Source of the DNA: Celerinatantimonas yamalensis
GTDB lineage: Bacteria; Pseudomonadota; Gammaproteobacteria; Enterobacterales; Celerinatantimonadaceae
Length of the DNA stretch: 64,000 bases
NCBI RefSeq assembly: GCF_046054155.1
Contig: NZ_JBEQCT010000005.1
Span: 1-64,000, forward strand
Reading direction: 5' to 3'
Numbering within the stretch: position 1 is the first letter of the stretch; each line of letters starts with the position of its first letter. This document shows, one piece after another, positions 35,981-44,764 of this stretch. Under the pieces are notes generated by a model. The model worked only from the letters and a program-made list of their open reading frames with translations, made no database searches and had not been told where the DNA came from. The translations under genes were made by a program, and so were the position numbers.

Positions 35981-37350
35981 CTAAGGGCTTGGCGAAGAGA
36001 GCGCAGCGCGTCGGTTAAGGCTTGACTTGCCTGCGCTTTGATATCGTGTTCCCCTGACTGTACACGCCAGCGACCGGCCACCATCACCGCCTTGATGGCG
36101 CGTTTGGGGTGGGCAAACAACCAACTGTCGAGCAGGTGCGTGCTGGGCGTTTGCATCAGCCATGGATTGTCGAGATCTAACATCAACCAATCGGCGCGAA
36201 ACCCCGTATTAATTTGCCCAACAGGCTGCGCCAGTGCCTGCGCTCCGCCTTGTAATGTGGCTCGCAGCAGCCGTTCACCCGTACTGGGGTGAGCGCGGCT
36301 TGCTAGACAATTGCGCTGCTGCGCTGTTAGCCGCTGAGTGTACTCAAGCCAGCGCAGCTCTTCGCTGACATCGGTGCAGACATGGCTGTCACTGCCAATT
36401 CCAATGCGCCCTCCCTGAGCTAGATAATCGACCGCATTAAATATCCCATCGCCAAGGCTTGCTTCAGTACTGGGGCATAATCCGATCACTGCCTGCTGGC
36501 AAGCCGCATAATGGCGTTCTGCCTCGCTCAAATGGGTGGCATGGATCAAACACCAACGGGCATCGAGTTCAACATGTTCGCTCAGCCAATGCAGTGGGGT
36601 GGTGCCATGTACGGCTAAACTGCGATTAACCTCTTGCTGTTGTTCGCTGATATGCAGATGAATGGGCCAATCATTGGGCAGTTCCTCTAATACCTGCGTA
36701 ATTTGCTGCGCCGTGCAGGCGCGGAGTGAATGAAAACAACCGCCCATGCGCTGCTGCGCGCGGCCGGCTATCAGCGGTTTTATGCGCTCAATCTGGCGTA
36801 AGTATTGCTCAGTGGACTGAATAAAGCGTCGCTGCATTTGGCTGGGTGGGGCGCTGGCAAAGTCGCTGTAGCTATACAGCGTTGGCAGCAGTGTTAGCGC
36901 TATCCCCGCATCGGTTGCTGCACGGCTAATCGCATCGACCATTTCATCGACTGGGGCATAAGGTTGGCCGGTTGGGTCGTGGTGCAGATAATGGAACTCT
37001 GCAACACTGGTATAGCCCCCTTCTAATAGCTCAATATAAAGGTATCGAGCAATCTGATACATCTGTTCAGGGGTGATGGTTAATGCCACCTGATACATCT
37101 GTTCGCGCCAGCTCCAAAAACTATCATGTGGATGGTTGCGTTGCTCGCTCAAGCCTGCCATGGCGCGCTGGAAAGCGTGTGAATGTAAGTTGGGCATGCC
37201 TGGCACCAATGCGCCCGATAATCGTTGGCAGTTTTCGCCCGAGTGGTTGGCGGTGGTGGCGACAATCATGCCGTTTGGGTCCACTTCAATACAGACGTCG
37301 GAGTGCCAGCCGGTTGGTAGGTAGGCCAATGGGGCAAAATAATGGGGCAT
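35977..37350 (-). CDS. hutF: Formimidoylglutamate deiminase
   Basis: Removes ammonia from N-formimino-L-glutamate to give N-formyl-L-glutamate, step four of the five-step histidine pathway. The amidohydrolase-fold protein shows the metal-binding NLHSHAFQRAMAG near residue 55, LHISEQQQEVN, LIHATHL and IGIGSDSHVC. The ATG at 37350 gives 457 aa, the normal length. The longer frame would prefix an odd HEHEHE stretch encoded by a hexanucleotide repeat. Divergent from hutUIG, with HutC-like sites at both promoters. Confidence 0.93.
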   Translation of the reverse strand: MPHYFAPLAYLPTGWHSDVCIEVDPNGMIVATTANHSGENCQRLSGALVPGMPNLHSHAFQRAMAGLSEQRNHPHDSFWSWREQMYQVALTITPEQMYQIARYLYIELLEGGYTSVAEFHYLHHDPTGQPYAPVDEMVDAISRAATDAGIALTLLPTLYSYSDFASAPPSQMQRRFIQSTEQYLRQIERIKPLIAGRAQQRMGGCFHSLRACTAQQITQVLEELPNDWPIHLHISEQQQEVNRSLAVHGTTPLHWLSEHVELDARWCLIHATHLSEAERHYAACQQAVIGLCPSTEASLGDGIFNAVDYLAQGGRIGIGSDSHVCTDVSEELRWLEYTQRLTAQQRNCLASRAHPSTGERLLRATLQGGAQALAQPVGQINTGFRADWLMLDLDNPWLMQTPSTHLLDSWLFAHPKRAIKAVMVAGRWRVQSGEHDIKAQASQALTDALRSLRQALS

Positions 37351-37353
37351 AGC

Positions 37354-37380
37354 GTTCTCGTGTTCGTGTTCGTGTTCTTG
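37354..37380. repeat. Short hexanucleotide repeat upstream of the hutF start
   Basis: Three to four imperfect copies of TCGTGT lie directly before the chosen hutF start. The unit length is a multiple of three, so slippage would not change frame. It could alter leader length or spacing to a ribosome-binding site. Confidence 0.5.
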
Positions 37381-37389
37381 TCTATACAT
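37377..37389. promoter_or_regulatory. HutC-like operator near hutF
   Basis: CTTGTCTATACAT matches eleven to twelve positions of the CTTGTxTxTACAAG type of HutC (GntR-family) operator. It lies just upstream of hutF. hutC itself is not in this window. Confidence 0.45.
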
Positions 37390-37535
37390 ATATATAAACA
37401 TGGTAAAAATGTAAATCCTAGGCTGTACATATCACGATATTTTCAGTGTTTAATCGATTTTCTTTTAAGTTTGAGCCCCTATTTAACAATAAAAAACTTG
37501 TCATTTTAAAATTATTCTGTCACCTTTTATTTAAA

Positions 37536-37547
37536 TGTATATACAAG
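37536..37547. promoter_or_regulatory. HutC-like operator upstream of hutU
   Basis: TGTATATACA is a perfect 10-bp palindrome extended on the right to TATACAAG, the consensus half-site for HutC. It lies about 37 bases before the hutU start codon. Confidence 0.6.
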
Positions 37548-37583
37548 TTGTTTTGAGCAAATAGAACACTTAAGGAGAGGCTG

Positions 37584-39257
37584 ATGGCCACAGATAATCG
37601 CTATCGGGACGGTGTCGTTAAGGCGCCAACCGGGACTACACTCAGTGCCAAAAGTTGGCTGACCGAAGCGCCACTACGGATGTTAATGAACAACCTTGAC
37701 CCGGATGTGGCTGAAAATCCTAAAGAGCTGGTGATCTATGGTGGTATTGGCCGAGCGGCGCGTAACTGGGATTGTTACGACAAAATTGTCGAGTCGCTAC
37801 GCGATTTAGAAGACGATGAAACGTTGTTGGTGCAATCAGGTAAGCCAGTCGGCGTATTTAAAACTCACTGCGATGCACCCCGGGTGTTAATTGCCAACTC
37901 AAATTTAGTGCCGCACTGGGCCAATTGGGAACATTTTAATGAGCTCGATGCCAAAGGACTGATGATGTACGGCCAGATGACTGCTGGCAGTTGGATTTAC
38001 ATTGGCAGTCAAGGGATTGTGCAAGGCACTTATGAAACCATTGCTGAAGCAGGGCGACAACACTACCAAGGCGATCTCAAAGGGCGTTGGCTATTAACCG
38101 CAGGGCTTGGCGGGATGGGCGGTGCACAGCCGTTAGCTGCCACGTTTGCTGGAATGTGTTCACTGAACATTGAATGTCAACAATCGCGCATCGATTTTCG
38201 TTTGAGTACCGGCTACGTAGATGAACAAGCCGACAACTTAGACGATGCCTTAGCACGTATACAACGCTATTGTGAGCAGGGCAAAGCGGTGTCTATTGCA
38301 CTATTGGGTAATATTGCAGAGGTGTTACCTGAACTCGTGCGTCGCGGCGTGAAGCCGGACATGTTAACTGACCAAACCAGCGCTCATGATCCGCTGAACG
38401 GGTATCTGCCGCTGGGGTGGAGCTGGGATGAATATCGCCAGCGCAGCAAAACTGAACCGGCGGTTGTGGTGACCGCGGCGAAGCAATCGATGGCCAAACA
38501 TGTCCAAGCGATGATAGCGATGCACGAGCAAGGCGTGCCAACGTTTGACTATGGTAACAACTTGCGCCAGATGGCCCAAGATGAAGGCGTCAGTAACGCC
38601 TTTTGTTTCCCGGGGTTTGTTCCGGCCTATGTGCGGCCACTATTCTGCCGCGGCATTGGGCCATTTCGTTGGGCAGCACTGTCTGGCGACCCCGAAGATA
38701 TTTACAAAACCGATGCAAAAATCAAAGCGTTGCTACCCGATAATACCCATCTACATCAATGGCTTGATATGGCCCGCGAGCGGATTCGCTTTCAAGGACT
38801 TCCTTCACGGATCTGCTGGGTTGGGTTAGGCGATCGCCAAAAACTCGGGTTAGCCTTTAACGAGATGGTGCGTACCGGGGAGTTATCTGCGCCGATTGTG
38901 ATTGGTCGTGATCACCTCGATTCAGGCTCGGTTGCCAGCCCTAACCGCGAGACAGAAGCGATGCAAGATGGCTCGGATGCCGTGTCTGACTGGCCACTGT
39001 TGAATGCCTTGCTTAACACCGCCAGTGGCGCGACTTGGGTGTCTTTGCATCATGGCGGCGGTGTGGGTATGGGCTTTTCACAGCACGCAGGTATGGTAGT
39101 TGTTTGTGATGGCAGCGCTGAAGCCGATGCGCGAATTGCACGGGTATTACACAATGACCCTGCAACAGGCGTGATGCGTCACGCTGATGCGGGCTATCAA
39201 AGTGCGATTGATTGTGCCCGCGAACATCAGTTAAACCTGCCGATGCTGGATCAGTAA
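37584..39257 (+). CDS. hutU: Urocanate hydratase
   Basis: Adds water to urocanate using tightly bound NAD+ as electrophile, giving imidazolonepropionate. The 557-aa product is full length. The NAD-binding blocks NWDCYDKIVESL, GWLLTAGLGGMGGAQPLAA-like RWLLTAGLGGMGGAQPLA near residue 170, and the active-site loop NAFCFPGFVPAYVRPLFCRG near residue 338 with the catalytic cysteine are all present. GGAGAGG precedes the ATG. First gene of hutUIG. Confidence 0.96.
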   Translation: MATDNRYRDGVVKAPTGTTLSAKSWLTEAPLRMLMNNLDPDVAENPKELVIYGGIGRAARNWDCYDKIVESLRDLEDDETLLVQSGKPVGVFKTHCDAPRVLIANSNLVPHWANWEHFNELDAKGLMMYGQMTAGSWIYIGSQGIVQGTYETIAEAGRQHYQGDLKGRWLLTAGLGGMGGAQPLAATFAGMCSLNIECQQSRIDFRLSTGYVDEQADNLDDALARIQRYCEQGKAVSIALLGNIAEVLPELVRRGVKPDMLTDQTSAHDPLNGYLPLGWSWDEYRQRSKTEPAVVVTAAKQSMAKHVQAMIAMHEQGVPTFDYGNNLRQMAQDEGVSNAFCFPGFVPAYVRPLFCRGIGPFRWAALSGDPEDIYKTDAKIKALLPDNTHLHQWLDMARERIRFQGLPSRICWVGLGDRQKLGLAFNEMVRTGELSAPIVIGRDHLDSGSVASPNRETEAMQDGSDAVSDWPLLNALLNTASGATWVSLHHGGGVGMGFSQHAGMVVVCDGSAEADARIARVLHNDPATGVMRHADAGYQSAIDCAREHQLNLPMLDQ

Positions 39258-39272
39258 CAAGGAGCGGCTAAT

Positions 39273-40457
39273 ATGGCGACATTATGGCATAACCTGCAAG
39301 TTGTCGGGCAACCCAAAGTCAATGCAATCATCACCGATGGCCCAACCATTCGCTGGCTGGGGGCGATCGATGATGCGCGTGATTATCAGCAGCGCCATGA
39401 TTTAGCCCATGCGTGGGTGACCCCAGGGCTGATTGATTGCCATACGCATTTGGTGTTTGGCGCTCAGCGTGCTCATGAGTTTGATCTGCGCTTGCAAGGT
39501 CAAAGCTATGCGCAGATCGCCCAAGCAGGAGGCGGCATTGCTGCGACCGTGCAAGCTACTCGCGAAGCCACCCATGAGAGCCTCTATCAAAGCGCTAAAG
39601 CGCGGTTATTGCAATTAATCACCGATGGTGTGACCACCGTTGAGATCAAATCCGGTTATGGGCTTGATGCGCCCAGTGAGCGCAAAATGTTGCAGGTGAT
39701 CCGCCAACTGGCCCAAGACCTGCCTGTCACGATCCGCGCAACGGCATTGTTAGCCCATGCATTGCCCGCTGAATTTAAAGATGAGCCTGAGCGTTATATT
39801 GATTGGGTGTGTCAGATTTTGCCCGTCTTACATGCTGATCAGCTGATTGATGCGGTGGATGCGTTTTGTGAGCATATTGCTTTTACGCCAGCCCAAGTGG
39901 CTCGGGTGTTTGATTGCGCGAAGCAGCTCCACTTGCCGGTGAAGCTGCATGCTGAACAGCTTTCACTGCAAGGCGGGGGTGCACTTGCGGCGCGTTATCA
40001 AGCGCTCTCAGCTGATCATCTTGAATATCTCGATGAAGCAGGTGTGGCCGCTATGGCTAAGGCGGGTACAGTCGCGGTATTGTTACCTGGGGCCTACTAT
40101 CTGCTGCGAGAAACAAAAGCGCCGCCCATCGAACTACTGCGCCATTATCAGGTCCCCATGGCCATCGCCAGTGATTGTAATCCGGGAACCTCGCCGTCGT
40201 TGTCATTGCGCCTGATGATGAACATGGCGTGCACCTTATTCCGTCTCACCCCTGCAGAAGCTTTGGCTGGGGTGACTGAACACGGCGCTCGTGCACTGGG
40301 TATGAGCGCTACCACAGGCCGGTTAGCCCCCGGATTCGCCGCTGATATGGTCGCATGGCAGATCGATGATCCAGCCGAGCTGTGCTATTGGCTCGGCGGT
40401 CAGCTTCCTCATCAACGCGTTTATCAAGGAGTGTGTGATGCAGCGTCAAGCATTTGA
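39273..40457 (+). CDS. hutI: Imidazolonepropionase
   Basis: Opens the ring of imidazolone-5-propionate to N-formimino-L-glutamate. The 394-aa amidohydrolase has the metal site GLIDCHTHLVFGAQRAHEF near residue 51, VEIKSGYGLDAPSERKML near 125, LHAEQLSLQGG near 225, and SDCNPGTSPSLSLRLMMNMA near 305. Sixteen bases after hutU. Its last 20 bases overlap hutG. Confidence 0.96.
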   Translation: MATLWHNLQVVGQPKVNAIITDGPTIRWLGAIDDARDYQQRHDLAHAWVTPGLIDCHTHLVFGAQRAHEFDLRLQGQSYAQIAQAGGGIAATVQATREATHESLYQSAKARLLQLITDGVTTVEIKSGYGLDAPSERKMLQVIRQLAQDLPVTIRATALLAHALPAEFKDEPERYIDWVCQILPVLHADQLIDAVDAFCEHIAFTPAQVARVFDCAKQLHLPVKLHAEQLSLQGGGALAARYQALSADHLEYLDEAGVAAMAKAGTVAVLLPGAYYLLRETKAPPIELLRHYQVPMAIASDCNPGTSPSLSLRLMMNMACTLFRLTPAEALAGVTEHGARALGMSATTGRLAPGFAADMVAWQIDDPAELCYWLGGQLPHQRVYQGVCDAASSI

Positions 40458-41232
40458 ATTTGAGCAGGGCGATAGCCCATTGCTGATCAGTATGCCGCAT
40501 GTGGGGACGGCGCTTAGCGATGAAGTCGCCGCAAAATTGACGCAAGAGGGTGCCAAACTACCTGATACAGATTGGCATTTACCGCGGTTATATGAGGCGG
40601 TACATTCACTCAGACCGAGTTTGATTATGGCCAACTATTCTCGCTATGTGGTGGATTTGAATCGCCCTAGTGACGACCAGCCGCTCTATCAAGGCAACAG
40701 TACCGGCGTTTTTCCGCAGACACTCTTTAGCGGCGATCCGCTGTTTAGTCAACCCGTCAGCGTTGCCCAGCAGCAGTGGGCGCTACGCCATATTTGGCAG
40801 CCTTATCACCAACAAATCAAAGCTGAGTTGGCGCGCCTTAAAGCAAAATACGGTTATGCCTTATTGTTTGATGCGCATTCCATTCGCAGCCAAATTCCAT
40901 TTTTGTTTGAAGGCAAACTGCCCGATCTCAATTTAGGGACTAACCAGGGGCAAAGCTGCGATCAGCGTTTGATTGAAGCGCTGACGCCGGTGTGTCAAAG
41001 CAGTGCGTACACTTGGGTGGTGAATGGTCGTTTCAAAGGGGGTTATATCACGCGCCATTTTGGTCAACCTGAGCAACAGATCCACGCGGTGCAACTTGAA
41101 ATGGCGCAAAACGTGTATATGCAAGAGCAACTGCCATTTGACTATCTTCCCGATCAGGCCGCGCAGATCCAGCCGCTGCTATTGGCATTGCTACGCGCTT
41201 ATCTAGAACACGCTGAACAATTAGCTGCATAA
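40438..41232 (+). CDS. hutG: N-formylglutamate deformylase
   Basis: Hydrolyses N-formylglutamate to glutamate and formate, the last step of the HutF branch. The 264-aa protein starts at the ATG inside the 3' end of hutI, with AAGGAG eight bases before it. Motifs are LLISMPHVGTAL near residue 12, VDLNRPSDDQPLY near 70, LFDAHSIRSQIPFLFEG near 140, and GRFKGGYITRHFG near 195. Together with hutF this gives the five-enzyme route ending in formate. Histidine ammonia-lyase (hutH) is not in the window. Confidence 0.94.
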   Translation: MQRQAFEFEQGDSPLLISMPHVGTALSDEVAAKLTQEGAKLPDTDWHLPRLYEAVHSLRPSLIMANYSRYVVDLNRPSDDQPLYQGNSTGVFPQTLFSGDPLFSQPVSVAQQQWALRHIWQPYHQQIKAELARLKAKYGYALLFDAHSIRSQIPFLFEGKLPDLNLGTNQGQSCDQRLIEALTPVCQSSAYTWVVNGRFKGGYITRHFGQPEQQIHAVQLEMAQNVYMQEQLPFDYLPDQAAQIQPLLLALLRAYLEHAEQLAA

Positions 41233-41459
41233 TCAAATAAAGACTATGCGCTCAGACGTTCCTACGTAAGATGGATGAGTCTGGTGGGTTGGATCTAAAA
41301 AGGACGCTAGCTCTTTGATGACTCATATAAATAACCAGAGAAAATGGTTGCTCAAACCAGTATAGCTGACAGGGACATTGAGCCGACATCGATGAATTGA
41401 CAATGTCATGAAACAAATCGAAGGTAATGGTTTGGCTTTCACCAATAGAACATTGGATG

Positions 41460-41491
41460 CTAGACGGTGATGGATCGTCATCACCGTCTAG
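41460..41491. terminator. Hairpin between convergent hutG and phytase genes
   Basis: CTAGACGGTGATG and CATCACCGTCTAG form a 13-bp perfect stem with a 6-base loop. No T-run on either strand, but its place between convergent genes suggests termination. The rest of 41233-41534 has no gene. Confidence 0.5.
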
Positions 41492-41534
41492 TATTACTTA
41501 GACAACGTTTATTACTTTGCCCTTTGATACGAGG

Positions 41535-42821
41535 TTAATTGGTTTTAAATACAGCCAGTTGCTGACCATCTTTAACCAGTAGTCGGCTAGCGCGATGCAC
41601 CAGTTGAGCTATCGGGCATAACGTACCCACTGGAGTGGTTTGACAGCCTTTAAAGCTGAGATCAGCATGCAATAACGGATGACGGTGAGTTAATGGAGAT
41701 AAACTGCGCCATTGGTCAAGACTGCGCGTAGCAAAGCGAACTCGCACAAATTGTTGACCCTGTTGGTTGCTAAAATGGGCAAAGCTTAAAGTGGCACCGG
41801 GGGGAACGTCATTACGTGGGTAGCCCGCTAGCTGCCAGTTAAAACCGAGCATGGTTTGAATTTCAGCAATGTTAGTATCGTGGCCAAAGAACATCACTAA
41901 AGGTCGCGCAAGGCGTTGATCCCCTGGATACTGCGCATGTAAAGTTGTGCCAGCCGTCAGCGCTGATAGAATTTGGCGCATTAGCAGCGAGCCACTGTGG
42001 GCTGCAAACTCTGGTGTATCCAGCGCTAAATTATATTCTGCGGCGTGAATCGCCATCAGGCTTTTAACCGCTTTAGCATTGACGCCGTGACCAAAGGCTA
42101 CATCTTTAATCGGTAAGTTATCACTGTATTGCAAACGCACGGTCTCGCCGATGGTTGCACCATATTTTCCCGGTCCTTCTAATTCTGGTTTACCCGTTGA
42201 CTTAAAATGAACGCCCCAAGGCTTATCGAGAAATTTACAGCTATTGGGCGCACAGACTGTTTTTTTCAGCAGTTCGACACTGGCTTGATACCGCTTAGCC
42301 ACTTGCTCTGGTGACCCCATTTTCGCCATGATCTGTTGCTTCATGACCGCTTTGTCTGGATGAGCTTGGTGCAGATGGTAAAGCTCAAAGAGTGGCCCAT
42401 ATTTGGCGCTAACCGATGCTGGCATGACGCCGCAGCCCGGGAACATGCCATCGGCCACGGCTTTAGCCGTCGCTTTGATGCGTTGTGATGGGCTCGACCA
42501 TAAAAAATAGTCGTTGGGATTGGCACATTGTTTAGTTTGACCAATCGTTAGCCCTTGGCTTTGCCACTGCTGCAATTGGTAGTTGCCTTGCAAGCGCATA
42601 CCGGCGTATCCATGGCCGGTTAACTGACCATCAGGAACAGCAAATTTAGACCAGTCTAAACCGGTCGCTTTATTTAACTTAGCCGTGTCTGTTTGAGGAC
42701 GAACGCCATGGCGGGTTAAACTGACCACTTTGTTGAGTGTCCAAGTTTGTTGCGCTTGGGCAGAGCCGATGGCCAGAGCCAATAAGCCGCTGGCTAAATA
42801 AGCCGAGTGTGATAATTTCAT
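41535..42821 (-). CDS. Periplasmic histidine acid phosphatase (phytase/AppA-Agp family)
   Basis: A 428-aa secreted phosphatase with signal peptide ending at SAQAQ. Family enzymes strip phosphates from phytate, glucose 1-phosphate or other phosphomonoesters through a phosphohistidine. The nucleophile motif is SLTRHGVRPQT near residue 36, where the usual RHGxRxP has Gln instead of the last Pro. The proton-donor motif is FFGHDTNIAEI near 312, with the Thr found in phytases rather than the Ser of glucose-1-phosphatase. Seventeen bases after the porin gene, so co-transcribed. The context of importer and inositol-phosphatase genes favours phytate or an inositol phosphate as substrate. Confidence 0.88.
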   Translation of the reverse strand: MKLSHSAYLASGLLALAIGSAQAQQTWTLNKVVSLTRHGVRPQTDTAKLNKATGLDWSKFAVPDGQLTGHGYAGMRLQGNYQLQQWQSQGLTIGQTKQCANPNDYFLWSSPSQRIKATAKAVADGMFPGCGVMPASVSAKYGPLFELYHLHQAHPDKAVMKQQIMAKMGSPEQVAKRYQASVELLKKTVCAPNSCKFLDKPWGVHFKSTGKPELEGPGKYGATIGETVRLQYSDNLPIKDVAFGHGVNAKAVKSLMAIHAAEYNLALDTPEFAAHSGSLLMRQILSALTAGTTLHAQYPGDQRLARPLVMFFGHDTNIAEIQTMLGFNWQLAGYPRNDVPPGATLSFAHFSNQQGQQFVRVRFATRSLDQWRSLSPLTHRHPLLHADLSFKGCQTTPVGTLCPIAQLVHRASRLLVKDGQQLAVFKTN

Positions 42822-42838
42822 GATAAAACCTTATTCGA

Positions 42839-43531
42839 TTAAAATTTGTAGTCTATGCCAACTTTATATTCAGTTTGGCGGTCACTAAGTTTTGAACTTA
42901 CGGCTTCATTTTTAAACTCAACAAATGGTGACCAGTGTTTACTTAATTTGTAGCTGATATCAATTTTATGTTCGTAGTCATGTTTTTCATGATTAAAAAT
43001 TATTGTATTGGCTTGATAATACGTGAATGTATAGCTTAGTTTAAATGCATTTATCTTATAACTGGCGCCAGCATCATAACGATTTTGTAGTTTGGTTTTT
43101 TTGCCTAAGGTATAATGAGTCATTTCGCGGCGGTAGCGTGCAGAAAGTGTTAATTGAGGGGTTATTTTATATTTAGCTTTCAAATACGGTTTATATTTGT
43201 ATTCATCATGCTTTCGGGATAATGATACCCCTGGGATGATGCTCCAATCATGGCTGAGAGCAATGGGATAGTTAAGACCAATTTTTGTTTCATCCCAACG
43301 ATCATCTTGGAAGGCGCTGCCTGAATCGCCATTTGGTTTGTCGTTAGGGGTGAATTTTAAGGTCGCTGATGTCCCTAACCCAAAATCAAATTGATGGCTA
43401 ATACTCAGTTCATCGGTATGTGCTTGCGAGACATCTTCATATTCGTGATCATAGGAAAGCGTCGTAGCATAAGCATGACTCATGATCGATAGACCAATAA
43501 TTGGCAAAATAGATAATTTAAATAACTTCAT
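42839..43531 (-). CDS. KdgM/NanC-type outer-membrane channel
   Basis: A 230-aa outer-membrane beta-barrel with a signal peptide ending at AYAT. Alternating hydrophobic strands run through the whole length, opening with TLSYDHEYEDVSQAHTDELS, typical of the KdgM family, and ending in the aromatic VGIDYKF needed for barrel assembly. KdgM-type pores admit acidic oligosaccharides. Here, next to a periplasmic phytase-family enzyme, an anionic phosphorylated compound is the likely cargo. Confidence 0.82.
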   Translation of the reverse strand: MKLFKLSILPIIGLSIMSHAYATTLSYDHEYEDVSQAHTDELSISHQFDFGLGTSATLKFTPNDKPNGDSGSAFQDDRWDETKIGLNYPIALSHDWSIIPGVSLSRKHDEYKYKPYLKAKYKITPQLTLSARYRREMTHYTLGKKTKLQNRYDAGASYKINAFKLSYTFTYYQANTIIFNHEKHDYEHKIDISYKLSKHWSPFVEFKNEAVSSKLSDRQTEYKVGIDYKF

Positions 43532-43640
43532 AATAAAATCCTTTCAATAAATGAATTAAATATATTTAAGTGAACTGTCAATTTTTGAAAATATAAATAG
43601 ATTTATATTTATTTGGTAAATTTAGCGCATGTTTGATAGG

Positions 43641-43663
43641 CGGCTGAGTAAATGAATCAGCCG
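43641..43663. other. Hairpin between the lacI-type and porin genes
   Basis: CGGCTGA and TCAGCCG with a 9-base loop lie between the LacI-type gene and the porin gene, both on the minus strand. There is no U-run after it on the minus strand. Possible partial terminator or processing site. Confidence 0.35.
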
Positions 43664-43732
43664 TTTATTGAATGCACATAATGAATTGAATATTTAAATA
43701 GCTTTGATTGATTTATCGATATAATAGTTCCT

Positions 43733-44764
43733 CTATGGGTTAATAGCCGAGGGTGAAATACGGACGGTTTTTCGCCAAACTGGTTTGGCTTGAAATAAAG
43801 TTGTTTTATGCTCGCGTGGTAAATCCGGCGTGTTTAATAACTGGATAATAGCGGATGCCATTGTATTTAAAGGCTGAGCAAAGGTGGTGAGCTGATAACC
43901 CACCCAGCCGGCTTGTTCAATATCATCAAAGCCGATAACACAAATATCTTCCGGTACGCGCAGACCAAATTCATGGCGGGCCACATCAATAAAGCCGCAG
44001 GCAATAAGATCGGTGACACAAAAAACGCCATCGGGACGATTGCGCCCAGCGAGTAACTGACGGGCCGCCGCCGCACCAGTCTCATAGCAGGTTGGGCCGG
44101 CGCGCACTAACTGAACCTCAGAGTCCGCCTGAAATGCTGCCTCTAGAAATTTCTTTTCACGAATGCGAATACTTGGCGATTGCGCGCACGACGAGAGCAT
44201 TGCAACCTGCTCACACCCCGCGCGGCTTAACATATGATAAGCGTCCGCCATGGTGGTGGTGTAATCGATCCCAATATGATCGGCCCCTTCAAATTGGCCC
44301 ATGCGGTTGATTAAGATCACCTGCTGCCCGCTTTGAAGGCAGTTTTCAATTAACGAAGCCTGCGGCGAGCCGGATAATACAATGGTGGCCGCTGCTCGAT
44401 AGTGCAAAGTTTGCTTTAATGCTTCATTGGCACTGTGTTCACCGCCGGCGGTGTTAATGACCATCACGGCACGCTGCGCTTGCTGCATGTGTTGGGTAAG
44501 CTGGTCCAACAAGCTGGCCTGATAGGGGGCACTTAAATTCCCCCCCAAAATACAAATAGGGCGGCTGGCCTGCTTGGATAAACCGCGGGCGAGCATATTT
44601 ACATGGTAGTTTAGCTGCTCCGCAGCGGCTAACACCTTACGGCGGGTTTCTACCGAGACGCTGCTGCCAGGGGTAAATGTGCGAGAAACCGCTGAGCGTG
44701 ATACCCCGGCAAGCGCTGCAACGTCAGCAGCCGTACTGATATGCGGCTCGTTTTGCTTACTCAT
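43733..44764 (-). CDS. LacI-family transcriptional regulator
   Basis: A 343-aa repressor. The N-terminal helix-turn-helix is TAADVAALAGVSRSAVSRTF, followed by a hinge helix with LARGLSKQ. The periplasmic-binding-like effector domain runs from PICILGGNLSAPYQ to the end, with CVTDLIACGF and ICVIGFDDIEQAGW as family landmarks. Its start overlaps the stop of the phosphatase-fusion gene by four bases, so it is part of the same operon and most likely controls it and the porin-phytase pair. Effector unknown. An inositol or sugar phosphate would fit. Confidence 0.9.
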   Translation of the reverse strand: MSKQNEPHISTAADVAALAGVSRSAVSRTFTPGSSVSVETRRKVLAAAEQLNYHVNMLARGLSKQASRPICILGGNLSAPYQASLLDQLTQHMQQAQRAVMVINTAGGEHSANEALKQTLHYRAAATIVLSGSPQASLIENCLQSGQQVILINRMGQFEGADHIGIDYTTTMADAYHMLSRAGCEQVAMLSSCAQSPSIRIREKKFLEAAFQADSEVQLVRAGPTCYETGAAAARQLLAGRNRPDGVFCVTDLIACGFIDVARHEFGLRVPEDICVIGFDDIEQAGWVGYQLTTFAQPLNTMASAIIQLLNTPDLPREHKTTLFQAKPVWRKTVRISPSAINP

